Source: an uncultured Erysipelotrichaceae bacterium
GTDB lineage: Bacteria > Bacillota_I > Bacilli_A > Erysipelotrichales > Erysipelotrichaceae
Assembly: GCA_947575425.1 (NCBI GenBank)
Contig: CANPNQ010000071.1
Location: 1-6,133 of the forward strand
Length of the DNA stretch: 6,133 bases
Direction of reading: 5' to 3'
The notes under the pieces were generated by a model. That model saw only the letters and a list, made by a program, of their open reading frames with translations, searched no databases and had not been told where the DNA came from. Shown piece after piece: positions 1-5,629 of this stretch. Each line of letters opens with the position of its first letter. The first letter of the stretch is position 1. The position numbers and the translations under genes are program-made.

Positions 1-2
1 GT

Positions 3-53
3 AAGGTCATAGATAAGAACAAGGATAAGAAAGAGCATTGTCTTTTCACTTAA
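3..53 (+). CDS. Possible 3' end of an upstream gene (partial)
   Basis: One forward frame is open from the window edge to a TAA at 51-53 and would encode a very hydrophilic Lys/Asp-rich tail (KVIDKNKDKKEHCLFT). The other two forward frames are closed by stops within the first dozen bases. A charged tail just before the Shine-Dalgarno site of the next gene is what the end of a co-transcribed upstream gene, for example a membrane protein, often looks like. With only 16 codons, neither the product nor its coding status can be established. Confidence 0.3.
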   Translation, partial: KVIDKNKDKKEHCLFT

Positions 54-87
54 AGATAGATGCGAATAGAAAGAAAGAGGTATACCA

Positions 88-501
88 ATGTCAAATAAGA
101 AAAAAACTGTTGCCGCAGGGATCGCAATCCTACTTTTGATCCTGATCGCATGGTTCTGGCAAAAGGATCCCTCCGTCACACAGGGAGAGAAGCAGATCAC
201 CATCGTAATCGATGCGCAGGATTTGCATATTGAAACTACCATTACTACGCAAAGCGGTACGTTAAAAGAGCTTTTATTGGAACAGGAGGAATGGCATGCG
301 ACGATCGAGGATGGTCCCTATGGCGCGTTTTTGACCTCCTTGGCAGAGCATGAGCAGGATAGGAATGCAGGACCATGGTGGATCTATACATCAGAAAACA
401 ATCGGATATGTCAGGAACAGGGAATGTGTCCTGCCTTGGATCAGGTGAGCATAGAGGATGGCGACGTTTTTCATTTTTCTTTCACCTCTCAAATCGAATA
501 A
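88..501 (+). CDS. DUF4430 domain protein, membrane-anchored
   Basis: A 137-residue protein. Its N-terminus is a Lys-rich start (SNKKK) followed by a hydrophobic segment at about residues 7-24 (AAGIAILLLILIAWFW), so it is probably anchored by one N-terminal helix with the rest outside the cell. Residues about 36-135 match the DUF4430 (transcobalamin C-terminal-like) pattern: a beta strand (ITIVIDAQ), a 'TLKELLLEQ' helix, a YGAFLTSL segment, the aromatic core GPWWIYT, and a closing IEDGDVFHF strand. DUF4430 proteins are small extracellular beta-rich proteins, often of unknown ligand, and some lie next to ECF-type vitamin transporters; that link is not shown here. Cys108 and Cys114 sit where the family usually has a short Gly-rich turn and could form a disulfide. 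The start is supported by AAAGAGG at 74-80, 7 bases before the ATG. No terminator is visible behind it. Confidence 0.8.
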   Translation: MSNKKKTVAAGIAILLLILIAWFWQKDPSVTQGEKQITIVIDAQDLHIETTITTQSGTLKELLLEQEEWHATIEDGPYGAFLTSLAEHEQDRNAGPWWIYTSENNRICQEQGMCPALDQVSIEDGDVFHFSFTSQIE

Positions 502-548
502 AAGGATGGCGGTGCAGTCAAAAATATTTATTTTTATCCCTTCGCACA

Positions 549-577
549 TTTTCATAGTGGGTGATTTATGATAAAAT
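549..577 (+). promoter_or_regulatory. Sigma-A-like promoter, extended -10, for the 613 gene
   Basis: A -35-like TTTTCA at 549-554 is followed by a 17-base spacer and TAAAAT at 572-577. A TG at 569-570, one base before the hexamer, makes it an extended -10 element. The -10 box ends 35 bases before the ATG at 613, leaving room for the Shine-Dalgarno site. This suggests the 613 gene is transcribed independently of the DUF4430 gene. Confidence 0.55.
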
Positions 578-612
578 ATGCGATGAAGATATCGTGAAAG
601 AGGAATCGGCAG

Positions 613-1071
613 ATGAAGGAAGAGACAAAAAGGGAGCTTGCGTTGCTGGAGAATAAAAATGCCCGTATTTTTCAAGTGATGGGATCTTTGAAATTGTTAA
701 ATTTCAAGGTGAAAAGTTTTGTTCTGAAGTTACAAAAGGTGAGTGATCATGACAGCGCTCAATGTGCAAAACTCAATGAGATATTTCATGAATTTCCCCA
801 TGACGTTTCTTTTTTTAAGGTGGAACATCGTCATTTTGTCGCCCTTGACCTACATATTGCCTCGGTTGACAGCTTTGCGCAAAATGCGGATCGTCTCTTT
901 TTTAAGGGGGAGGAAGCATATACCTTATTGGAAATGCGGCGTATTTCCGTTTATATGTATCGCATGGCAGATCTGATGCTAAAGGAATTGATGGAGCAAA
1001 AGAGTGAAAATGAAAGAAAAATTCATGATATCCATGCAAAAAACGGAAAATATTATTTTAATCGTAAATAA
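613..1071 (+). CDS. Hypothetical protein, helical, 152 residues
   Basis: I do not recognise this family. The protein is charged and apparently mostly alpha-helical, with no signal peptide or membrane segment, so it is probably cytoplasmic. The N-terminal ~45 residues (EETKRELALLENKNARIF onward) and the C-terminal stretch at about 104-140 (LLEMRRISVYMYRMADLMLKELME and following) look like amphipathic, possibly coiled-coil helices. They flank a central part (about 58-100) rich in Phe and His, with FHEFPHDVSFF and EHRHF. The tail is basic and ends in KYYFNRK. The start is supported by AAAGAGGA at 597-604, 8 bases before the ATG. It has its own promoter at 549-577 and a strong terminator at 1126-1165, so it seems to be a monocistronic unit. 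The clustered His residues could bind a metal, but no known motif supports this. Confidence 0.7.
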   Translation: MKEETKRELALLENKNARIFQVMGSLKLLNFKVKSFVLKLQKVSDHDSAQCAKLNEIFHEFPHDVSFFKVEHRHFVALDLHIASVDSFAQNADRLFFKGEEAYTLLEMRRISVYMYRMADLMLKELMEQKSENERKIHDIHAKNGKYYFNRK

Positions 1072-1125
1072 GCTTATGAAAAAGAAATAAGTGAAACAGA
1101 TAAAATAAGCAAGAAACAAGGAAAG

Positions 1126-1165
1126 ACAGCAGGATGGTTAAAATAGCGATCTTGCTGTTTTTTTT
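1126..1165 (+). terminator. Rho-independent terminator after the 613 gene
   Basis: ACAGCAGGAT at 1126-1135 pairs with ATCTTGCTGT at 1149-1158, giving a 10-bp stem with one G-T wobble and a 13-base loop. A run of eight T follows (1158-1165, the first T lying in the stem). It lies 54 bases past the stop codon of the 152-residue gene. Confidence 0.85.
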
Positions 1166-1343
1166 ATGAAATGCAGAGGTGAAAGCGTGAGGAAAGGGAG
1201 TCATCGGCAAAGGGAATAGGGACATCACTGATATGGAAATACGTTAAAGCGAAAATCCAAAGGATAGGCAAGCATAAATAGGTCTACTTGCGTAAAATCC
1301 GATGGAAAATGAATGAGATATGGGCAATCATACATCCTAAATC
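1166..1343. other. Intergenic stretch with no convincing gene
   Basis: Between the terminator and the SleC-like gene I find only a 17-codon ORF starting at 1166 with no ribosome binding site and a weak 5-bp inverted repeat (GCAAG at 1268-1272 with CTTGC at 1287-1291). No clear sigma-A promoter is visible; the best promoter-like match is the sporulation-type one at 1311-1339, listed separately. The length fits a region holding regulatory signals for the 1344 gene. Confidence 0.5.
1311..1339 (+). promoter_or_regulatory. Candidate sporulation (sigma-G-like) promoter
   Basis: GAATG at 1311-1315 and CATCCTA at 1333-1339 are separated by 17 bases. They fit the relaxed sigma-G pattern known from Bacillus (GNATR, 17-18 bases, CATnnTA). 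The same stretch also contains CATACA at 1329-1334, which resembles a sigma-E -10 box but has no good -35. The predicted transcript start would fall at about 1345-1347, on or just after the ATG at 1344. So either the mRNA is leaderless, the true start is further downstream, or the match is chance. Short degenerate motifs like these arise easily by chance. Confidence 0.3.
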
Positions 1344-3431
1344 ATGAGAATGCCATACAGTAGCCTAGGGGGTGAAAATATCGCTACGGGTTATTTGCAG
1401 GTTCAAACCTCACTGGGCAATCAGGCATATGCCATCAAACAGGCGATGGTGCGAATCTATAAGGTAAACAATGATGAAGTGGTATTTGAAGATTTCCTTA
1501 TGACGGATGAGCAGGGCAAGACAGAGAATGTGGCTCTGTATGCGCCGGCTCGCTCTTTGAGTCTGAATGAGGAAAACGACGATCGTCCTTATGAGATCTA
1601 CAATGTTCAGGTCAGGGCGAACGGATTTGAGATGGAGGAAATTCTGGGAGTGCAGATATTCGCCGGTGAATACAGCATCCTCAATGTAGAACCGTTGCCG
1701 ACACGGATTCAGCGAAGCGCTCAGCGCAACATTGATGTGATTCCCGATCACCATCTGTTGACAAACGAAGGGGGGAACAATGCCGGTCAGACTCCTCCCA
1801 ACACGACTGCCCGCATTCTGAATCAAGTTGTGATACCGACCAATATCACCGTGCATCTGGGCAGACCGGATCGCGATGCGGAGAATATAACGGTACCGTT
1901 TTTGTATTATTTGAAGAACTGTGCCAGCTCCGAAATCTATCCAACATGGCCCTATGAAGCGCTGAAAGCAAACATATGGGCGCAGATGTCATTGGTATTG
2001 AATCGTATTTATACGGAATGGTATCGATCCAAGGGCTATAACTTTGACATTACCAATTCCACGGCGTTTGATCAGGCATTTGTCAAAGGACGCAATATTT
2101 ATGATTCCATATCCGTGGTTGTGGATGAGGTGTTTGGAGAATATATTCAAAAGCGCAACTATCTGGAGCCATATTATGCGGAGTATTGCGATGGGAAGAT
2201 AGCGACTTGTCCGGGCATGAAGCAATGGGGAAGCTTGGATCTTGCCAATCGCGGTTACAGTGCGCTGCGCATATTGCGCTATTACTATGGGGATGAGATC
2301 AATATTGTAGAAACGAACAATATTCAAGATATTGTCTCATCTTACAGAGGAACGCCGCTGCGTCGGGGAGACAGCGGTCAGCAGGTGCGTCAAATTCAGG
2401 AGCAGTTGAATGCAATAGCGATCAATTATCCTAATATCCAACCGATTTTTCCGATCAACGGAGAGTTTAACGCAGCGACTGAGGCAGCGGTGCGCACATT
2501 CCAGCAGCAGTTTGATCTGAGTGTCGATGGCGTGGTTGGAAAGGCGACATGGTATAAGATAAGTTATATCTATGCGGCTGTCCGCAAACTAGCGGAATTA
2601 AAATCGATCGGTCAAATTCAAAATCTGTACAGCGGAGAATGGCCCGGAAGCAATCTGCGCGAGGGCAGTAAAGGGGTGGAAGTACAGCTTTTGCAATACT
2701 ATTTGGCATCGATTGCGGTATTCTATAACGAGATCCCCGAGGTAGCGATCGATGGGCGCTTCGGTCGCGGTCTTGAGGCTGCGGTCATCGCCTTTCAAAA
2801 GCGCTTTGGCTTGATTCAGGATGGGATTGTCGGCAGAGCAACATGGGATCGCATCTATGCGGTATTCTCCACCTTGGATCAGGAAATCGTACCGCCTGAC
2901 AGTGCGCCGCCTTATCCGGGACAGCCATTGCGAAGCGGCGCCAGCGGAGCCAATGTGAGTGCGGTTCAATTAGCGCTCAATACGGTATCTTCTCAATATA
3001 GTGTCATTCCTGTTGTGGTCGTGGATGGCATCTTCGGTAATGGAACGCGCAATGCGGTCATCGCCTTTCAGCGTCAGTTTGACTTGGATGCGGATGGGAT
3101 TGTCGGTCTGCAAACATGGAATCTGTTATTCACAACCGCCAATCGGATTGATCATGGGGATGAACCGGGCCAGTCACAGCCGCTATTCTCCGGCACACTG
3201 TTAAGTGTCGGCTCGCGTGGCAATGATGTTTTGTTGATCCAGCAGCGGTTGAAAGCAATTTCGATTTACTATACCGCAATTCCTGATTTGGCCGCAGATG
3301 GAATCTTTGGCAGCGGCACGCAGGCAAGCGTCATCGCCTTTCAGCGGCTGATGGGGATTACCGCAGACGGGATTGTCGGACAGCAAACATGGAATTTGAT
3401 CAATCAGACCTATCAGGAGTTGTTTCAATAA
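1344..3431 (+). CDS. SleC-like SpoIID-domain protein with four peptidoglycan-binding repeats
   Basis: A 695-residue putative spore cortex or cell-wall lytic enzyme. Residues about 15-117 form a beta-rich domain like the N-terminal region of clostridial SleC (GYLQVQ, AMVRIYKV, TDEQGKTENVALYAP). Residues about 168-325 resemble the SpoIID lytic transglycosylase fold: VPFLYYLKNCASSEIYPTWP, EALKANIWAQ, NRIYTEWYRSKGYNFDIT, a paired-cysteine segment YCDGKIATCPGMKQWGS and ALRILRYYYGD. Glu197 (in SSEIYPTWP) is the candidate catalytic acid; Cys282 and Cys289 could bind zinc or form a disulfide, as a cysteine pair does in SpoIID. Four PF01471-type repeats follow. There is no signal peptide, which would suit release with the mother-cell or spore contents. 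A TAA at 1338-1340 limits the start to ATG 1344 or ATG 1350; neither has a good Shine-Dalgarno site, so the start is the weakest part of the call. SleC would be the nearest named relative; orthology is not proven. Confidence 0.85.
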   Translation: MRMPYSSLGGENIATGYLQVQTSLGNQAYAIKQAMVRIYKVNNDEVVFEDFLMTDEQGKTENVALYAPARSLSLNEENDDRPYEIYNVQVRANGFEMEEILGVQIFAGEYSILNVEPLPTRIQRSAQRNIDVIPDHHLLTNEGGNNAGQTPPNTTARILNQVVIPTNITVHLGRPDRDAENITVPFLYYLKNCASSEIYPTWPYEALKANIWAQMSLVLNRIYTEWYRSKGYNFDITNSTAFDQAFVKGRNIYDSISVVVDEVFGEYIQKRNYLEPYYAEYCDGKIATCPGMKQWGSLDLANRGYSALRILRYYYGDEINIVETNNIQDIVSSYRGTPLRRGDSGQQVRQIQEQLNAIAINYPNIQPIFPINGEFNAATEAAVRTFQQQFDLSVDGVVGKATWYKISYIYAAVRKLAELKSIGQIQNLYSGEWPGSNLREGSKGVEVQLLQYYLASIAVFYNEIPEVAIDGRFGRGLEAAVIAFQKRFGLIQDGIVGRATWDRIYAVFSTLDQEIVPPDSAPPYPGQPLRSGASGANVSAVQLALNTVSSQYSVIPVVVVDGIFGNGTRNAVIAFQRQFDLDADGIVGLQTWNLLFTTANRIDHGDEPGQSQPLFSGTLLSVGSRGNDVLLIQQRLKAISIYYTAIPDLAADGIFGSGTQASVIAFQRLMGITADGIVGQQTWNLINQTYQELFQ
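1367..1374 (+). promoter_or_regulatory. Shine-Dalgarno-like site inside the SleC-like ORF
   Basis: AGGGGGTG matches the ideal AGGAGGTG at seven of eight bases and is the best ribosome-binding match near this gene, but it lies 21 bases inside the ORF. No in-frame ATG, GTG or TTG sits at the normal 5-10 base distance; the codon at the right distance is ATC (1380), and the first TTG (1395) is about 20 bases away. It may be chance (it encodes part of LGGE) or it may mean the real start is non-canonical. Confidence 0.25.
2349..3413 (+). repeat. Four tandem peptidoglycan-binding domain repeats
   Basis: Repeat units are at residues about 336-413 (2349-2582), 432-508 (2637-2867), 527-597 (2922-3134) and 617-690 (3192-3413). 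Each has a leading L-R/S-G-S-G element, a 'VQLIQ'-type helix, an 'IP...DG.FG..T..AV.AFQ' core and a closing 'DGIVG..TW'. Repeats 2, 3 and 4 are closest to each other: GTCATCGCCTTTCA recurs at 2784-2797, 3057-3070 and 3330-3343, and GATGGGATTGTCGG recurs in repeats 2 and 3. Repeat 1 is more divergent (VDGVVGKATW). Such domains bind peptidoglycan and would tether the enzyme to the cortex or wall. Confidence 0.85.
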
Positions 3432-3457
3432 AGGAAAATATCCTGTATGGATCGTGG

Positions 3458-3505
3458 AAGATATCCTGAAAAAGTGAGAAAATCATGTCGGGATATCTTT
3501 TCTTT
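3458..3505 (+). terminator. Terminator after the SleC-like gene
   Basis: AAGATATCCTG at 3458-3468 pairs with CGGGATATCTT at 3489-3499, an 11-bp stem with one G-T wobble and a 20-base loop. A T-rich tail TTTTCTTT follows (3498-3505). The stem is AT-rich and the loop large, so it may be only partly efficient. Its right arm and tail occupy the -35 region of the promoter for the next gene. Confidence 0.6.
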
Positions 3506-3515
3506 CTGCATTTTA

Positions 3516-3524
3516 TGGTATAAT
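3516..3524 (+). promoter_or_regulatory. Extended -10 promoter for the 3546 operon
   Basis: TGGTATAAT is a perfect extended -10 element (TG at 3516-3517, TATAAT at 3519-3524). The -35 position (about 3496-3501) has only a weak TCTTTT-like sequence, which extended -10 promoters tolerate. The transcript would begin near 3531, immediately before the Shine-Dalgarno site, giving a very short leader. This also rules out a longer N-terminus for the next gene. Confidence 0.7.
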
Positions 3525-3532
3525 GATATTAT

Positions 3533-3537
3533 AGGAG
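3533..3537 (+). promoter_or_regulatory. Ribosome binding site that fixes the start at 3546
   Basis: AGGAG lies 8 bases before ATG 3546. The reading frame stays open upstream to an ATG at 3447, but that stretch contains a terminator hairpin and the promoter, so 3546 is the start to use. Confidence 0.8.
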
Positions 3538-3545
3538 TTGATCGT

Positions 3546-4529
3546 ATGCCAAATATTATAACTCACAATCTGTTTGCGGAGGAAGTGGCTCGCAAATGCC
3601 GCAAAAAGGATATACGTGATTTGATCGAAGCGCATATGCAGATTTACGGGATCGGTGCCAACGGACCGGATTTCCTCTTTTTCTATCATATGCGGCCATG
3701 GGAAGTGTATAAGGAGCATTCCCTCAATCATATCGGCAGCGTACTTCACGAAAAGCATGTCAATGCCTTTTATGAAAGTGCGGTAAAGACGATATGCAGA
3801 GAAAAGAATGCGGATGTAAAAGAACGCGAACTCGCGTATTTGATGGGGCATCTTTGTCATTGGGCATTGGATATGACCACACATCCCTATATCTTTTATC
3901 GAACCGGAAACTGTCAAGGGGAAAGTGCAAGTATGCATCATCGTTTTGAATCGATGATAGATGCGATGATGTTACAGCGCTATCGTGATTGTGATATCAA
4001 AACATACCGCTGCTTTGAAAATTGTGAATATGATGATGAGATGCTAAAGGCGATCGCTCGTATTTATGTCAATGCAGTGCAGGATGCGTTAGGTCAAAGG
4101 GTGAAGGTACACGCGCTGAGAGAGGCGTTAGATGGCTGGTATGAAATACAAAAGTGGCTGTATGATCCAAGCGGGAAAAAACAAAAGATCGTACAGTTGA
4201 TAGAAAAAGTGATAGGGAAGCCTTGGGTGGTGAGTGGAAATATTGTACCTTGTACAACGGATGAAAGTGTGGATGTTTTGAATCTGCAAAAGAATATTTG
4301 GATGCATCCCTGTGATGATGCTGCCTTATCCATTGCAAGTTTTCCCGATATGTTTGAGGAAGCGATGGAGTTGGCTCTTTGCGTGATTGAGCGTCTGTAT
4401 GGCTGCGTGGAATATGGGGCGGATGTCGCATTGCTATGCAAGGTGCTTGGGGATCGTGCATATGATACCGGTAGAGAGGGGGAAGTCGAAATGAAGTATT
4501 TCGATGTGATTTATGATGAAACTATTTGA
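3546..4529 (+). CDS. Zinc-dependent phospholipase C family protein
   Basis: A 327-residue protein of the zinc-dependent phospholipase C/S1-P1-nuclease-like family (PF00882-type). The conserved layout is visible: His7 in ITHNLFAEE, Asp42 in GANGPDFLFFYH, then HWALD (His105, Asp109), His113, and HHRFE (His131, Glu135) with Asp139 after it. The HxxxD and HxxxE pairs match the metal ligands of Bacillus cereus phospholipase C (His118/Asp122 and His142/Glu146). Unlike the secreted enzyme it has no signal peptide and no N-terminal Trp ligand, so it is probably cytoplasmic and its real substrate is uncertain. The C-terminal half (about 160-327) is helical and not recognised as a separate domain. It is the first gene of a two-gene operon and overlaps the dipeptidase gene by 17 bases. 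Activity as a phospholipase is an extrapolation from the family, not shown. Confidence 0.85.
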   Translation: MPNIITHNLFAEEVARKCRKKDIRDLIEAHMQIYGIGANGPDFLFFYHMRPWEVYKEHSLNHIGSVLHEKHVNAFYESAVKTICREKNADVKERELAYLMGHLCHWALDMTTHPYIFYRTGNCQGESASMHHRFESMIDAMMLQRYRDCDIKTYRCFENCEYDDEMLKAIARIYVNAVQDALGQRVKVHALREALDGWYEIQKWLYDPSGKKQKIVQLIEKVIGKPWVVSGNIVPCTTDESVDVLNLQKNIWMHPCDDAALSIASFPDMFEEAMELALCVIERLYGCVEYGADVALLCKVLGDRAYDTGREGEVEMKYFDVIYDETI

Positions 4530-5451
4530 TTTTCATGCGGACACCGGTTATGCGGTGATGAAGCGGCGCAAAGAGGGGATGCAGGATATTATCACCAAGG
4601 ATCAGCTGCAAAAGCGTTTGCATGGAGGATTTTCTTGGGTTTGCATGGCTTCCTATTTTGAGGGCAGTGAAACGTGGGAACAGATGCAGGAGATGATCAT
4701 CGCGTTACATGAAGAAATCGCTTTATGCAAGGATGCTCTATTGGTAAAGCAGAAAGCGGATCTAATGGCAGATGTGCCACTGCATGCGATATGCACTGTC
4801 GAAGGAATGTGCGGTATTAAAGAGGATGTGACAGAGAGAATCGATTGGTTGTATGACCACGATATCAAAATCGCTTCTTTGGCATGGAATGATGAGAATG
4901 CGCTGGCTACTGGCGTAAAAGGAAATCCAAATCGGGGGTTAAGCGAATTGGGCATACAGGCTGTCAAACGGATGCACTCGCATCGCATGATTGTCGATGT
5001 TTCTCATGCGAATGAAAAAACCTTTTGGGATATTTTGGCGCATTGTGAGGGCGGTGTGATGGCCACCCATTCCAATGCCCGCGCTCTGAGCGATCATCCC
5101 CGCAATTTAAAGGATGAGCAGCTGATTGCCTTGGCAAAGCAGGGCGGCATGGTTGGTGTGGTATGCTGTGGCGCATTCGTCCATAGCGATCCGCTAAAAA
5201 AGGATATTGCCCATATGGTGGAGCATATGCGCTATTTGAAGGATCTCATCGGCATCGAGCATATTGCCTTGGGCTTAGATTTTATGGATGATTACGATGG
5301 TGCGATGGGTACGATGCTGACGGATCTGAATGAGCCAAGCAAAGCCCAGCGGATCATTGCGGAAATGCGCAATCAGGGCTTTGATGAAACGCAGATCCGC
5401 ATGATTGCTTATGAAAATGCCCTGCGCTATCTGGGTAGCTATCTGTCATAA
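4513..5451 (+). CDS. M19 family (renal dipeptidase-type) metallopeptidase
   Basis: A 312-residue amidohydrolase-fold dipeptidase (PF01244), close to the usual 310-370 residues. Binuclear zinc ligands are all visible: His8 and Asp10 in FDFHAD, bridging Glu97 in TVEGM, His165 in VDVSHAN and His186 in ATHSNAR. Arg197 (HPRNL) corresponds by spacing to the substrate-binding Arg230 of human renal dipeptidase, and Asp256 (LGLDF) to Asp288. The substrate-contacting His152 of the human enzyme appears replaced by Asn126 in LAWNDENALATG, as in many bacterial members. The family cleaves dipeptides, often with a D-residue at the C-terminal position; the exact substrate here is unknown. No signal peptide, so cytoplasmic. 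ATG 4513 and ATG 4516 are adjacent; there is no strong Shine-Dalgarno site right before them, but the gene starts inside the previous one, so translational coupling is likely. Confidence 0.92.
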   Translation: MMKLFDFHADTGYAVMKRRKEGMQDIITKDQLQKRLHGGFSWVCMASYFEGSETWEQMQEMIIALHEEIALCKDALLVKQKADLMADVPLHAICTVEGMCGIKEDVTERIDWLYDHDIKIASLAWNDENALATGVKGNPNRGLSELGIQAVKRMHSHRMIVDVSHANEKTFWDILAHCEGGVMATHSNARALSDHPRNLKDEQLIALAKQGGMVGVVCCGAFVHSDPLKKDIAHMVEHMRYLKDLIGIEHIALGLDFMDDYDGAMGTMLTDLNEPSKAQRIIAEMRNQGFDETQIRMIAYENALRYLGSYLS

Positions 5452-5470
5452 AAAAGAGATCATACAGGAG

Positions 5471-5518
5471 AAACGCTACATTCCTGAAGCCGGAAAGCAG
5501 AAGGAAGAGCGTTTTTTT
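5471..5518 (+). terminator. Terminator of the phospholipase-like/dipeptidase operon
   Basis: AAACGCT at 5471-5477 pairs with AGCGTTT at 5508-5514. After a small internal loop (ACA opposite G), TTCCT at 5481-5485 pairs with AGGAA at 5502-5506. A run of seven T (5512-5518) follows. It starts 19 bases after the dipeptidase stop codon. Confidence 0.8.
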
Positions 5519-5578
5519 ATATGCCAAAACAAATGAAAAGAGGAAATGGAAATGCCAAAGGAGTGCGGAGTCTTGGGA

Positions 5579-5607
5579 TTGTAAAAAGGGCATATTCATA
5601 GTACAAT
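5579..5607 (+). promoter_or_regulatory. Sigma-A-like promoter for the TetM-like gene
   Basis: TTGTAA at 5579-5584 (4 of 6 to TTGACA), a 17-base spacer, and TACAAT at 5602-5607 (5 of 6 to TATAAT). The transcript would begin near 5614, leaving only about 16 bases of leader before the GTG. That is too short for the attenuator-type leader seen upstream of acquired tet(M) genes. Confidence 0.65.
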
Positions 5608-5618
5608 AGGAACAGAAA

Positions 5619-5624
5619 AGAGGG
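5619..5624 (+). promoter_or_regulatory. Ribosome binding site supporting a GTG start
   Basis: AGAGGG lies 5 bases before GTG 5630. The ATG at 5628 is followed directly by TGA, so it cannot be the start; GTG 5630 is the only start that brings in the complete P-loop motif. Confidence 0.75.
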
Positions 5625-5629
5625 ATTAT

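Noticed and set aside
520..535. AT-only inverted repeat (AAAAATA / TATTTTT) as a terminator of the DUF4430 gene
   Set aside because: The stem has no G-C pairs and only a 2-base loop, and there is no separate T tail, so it would not form a stable terminator.
1068..1077. Perfect palindrome ATAAGCTTAT at the stop codon of the 613 gene
   Set aside because: Ten bases, AT-rich, with no spacing or repeats suggesting an operator; expected by chance in such sequence.
1166..1219. 17-codon ORF after the first terminator
   Set aside because: It begins right after the terminator T run, has no ribosome binding site, and its Arg/Lys-rich product looks like translated non-coding sequence.
1410..1856. Long reverse-strand open frames opposite the SleC-like and following genes
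   Set aside because: They are mirror frames of clearly coding forward genes, lack ribosome binding sites and give no recognisable protein features.
3447..3545. Upstream in-frame extension of the phospholipase-like gene starting at ATG 3447
   Set aside because: The stretch contains a terminator hairpin and a perfect extended -10 promoter, and the good AGGAG site supports ATG 3546. The translated extension does not resemble the family N-terminus.
5521..5601. Short ORF (26 codons) and a nested 10-12 codon ORF as a leader peptide of the TetM-like gene
   Set aside because: They lie upstream of or across the likely promoter at 5579-5607, so they would not be on the transcript, and no attenuator hairpin follows them.
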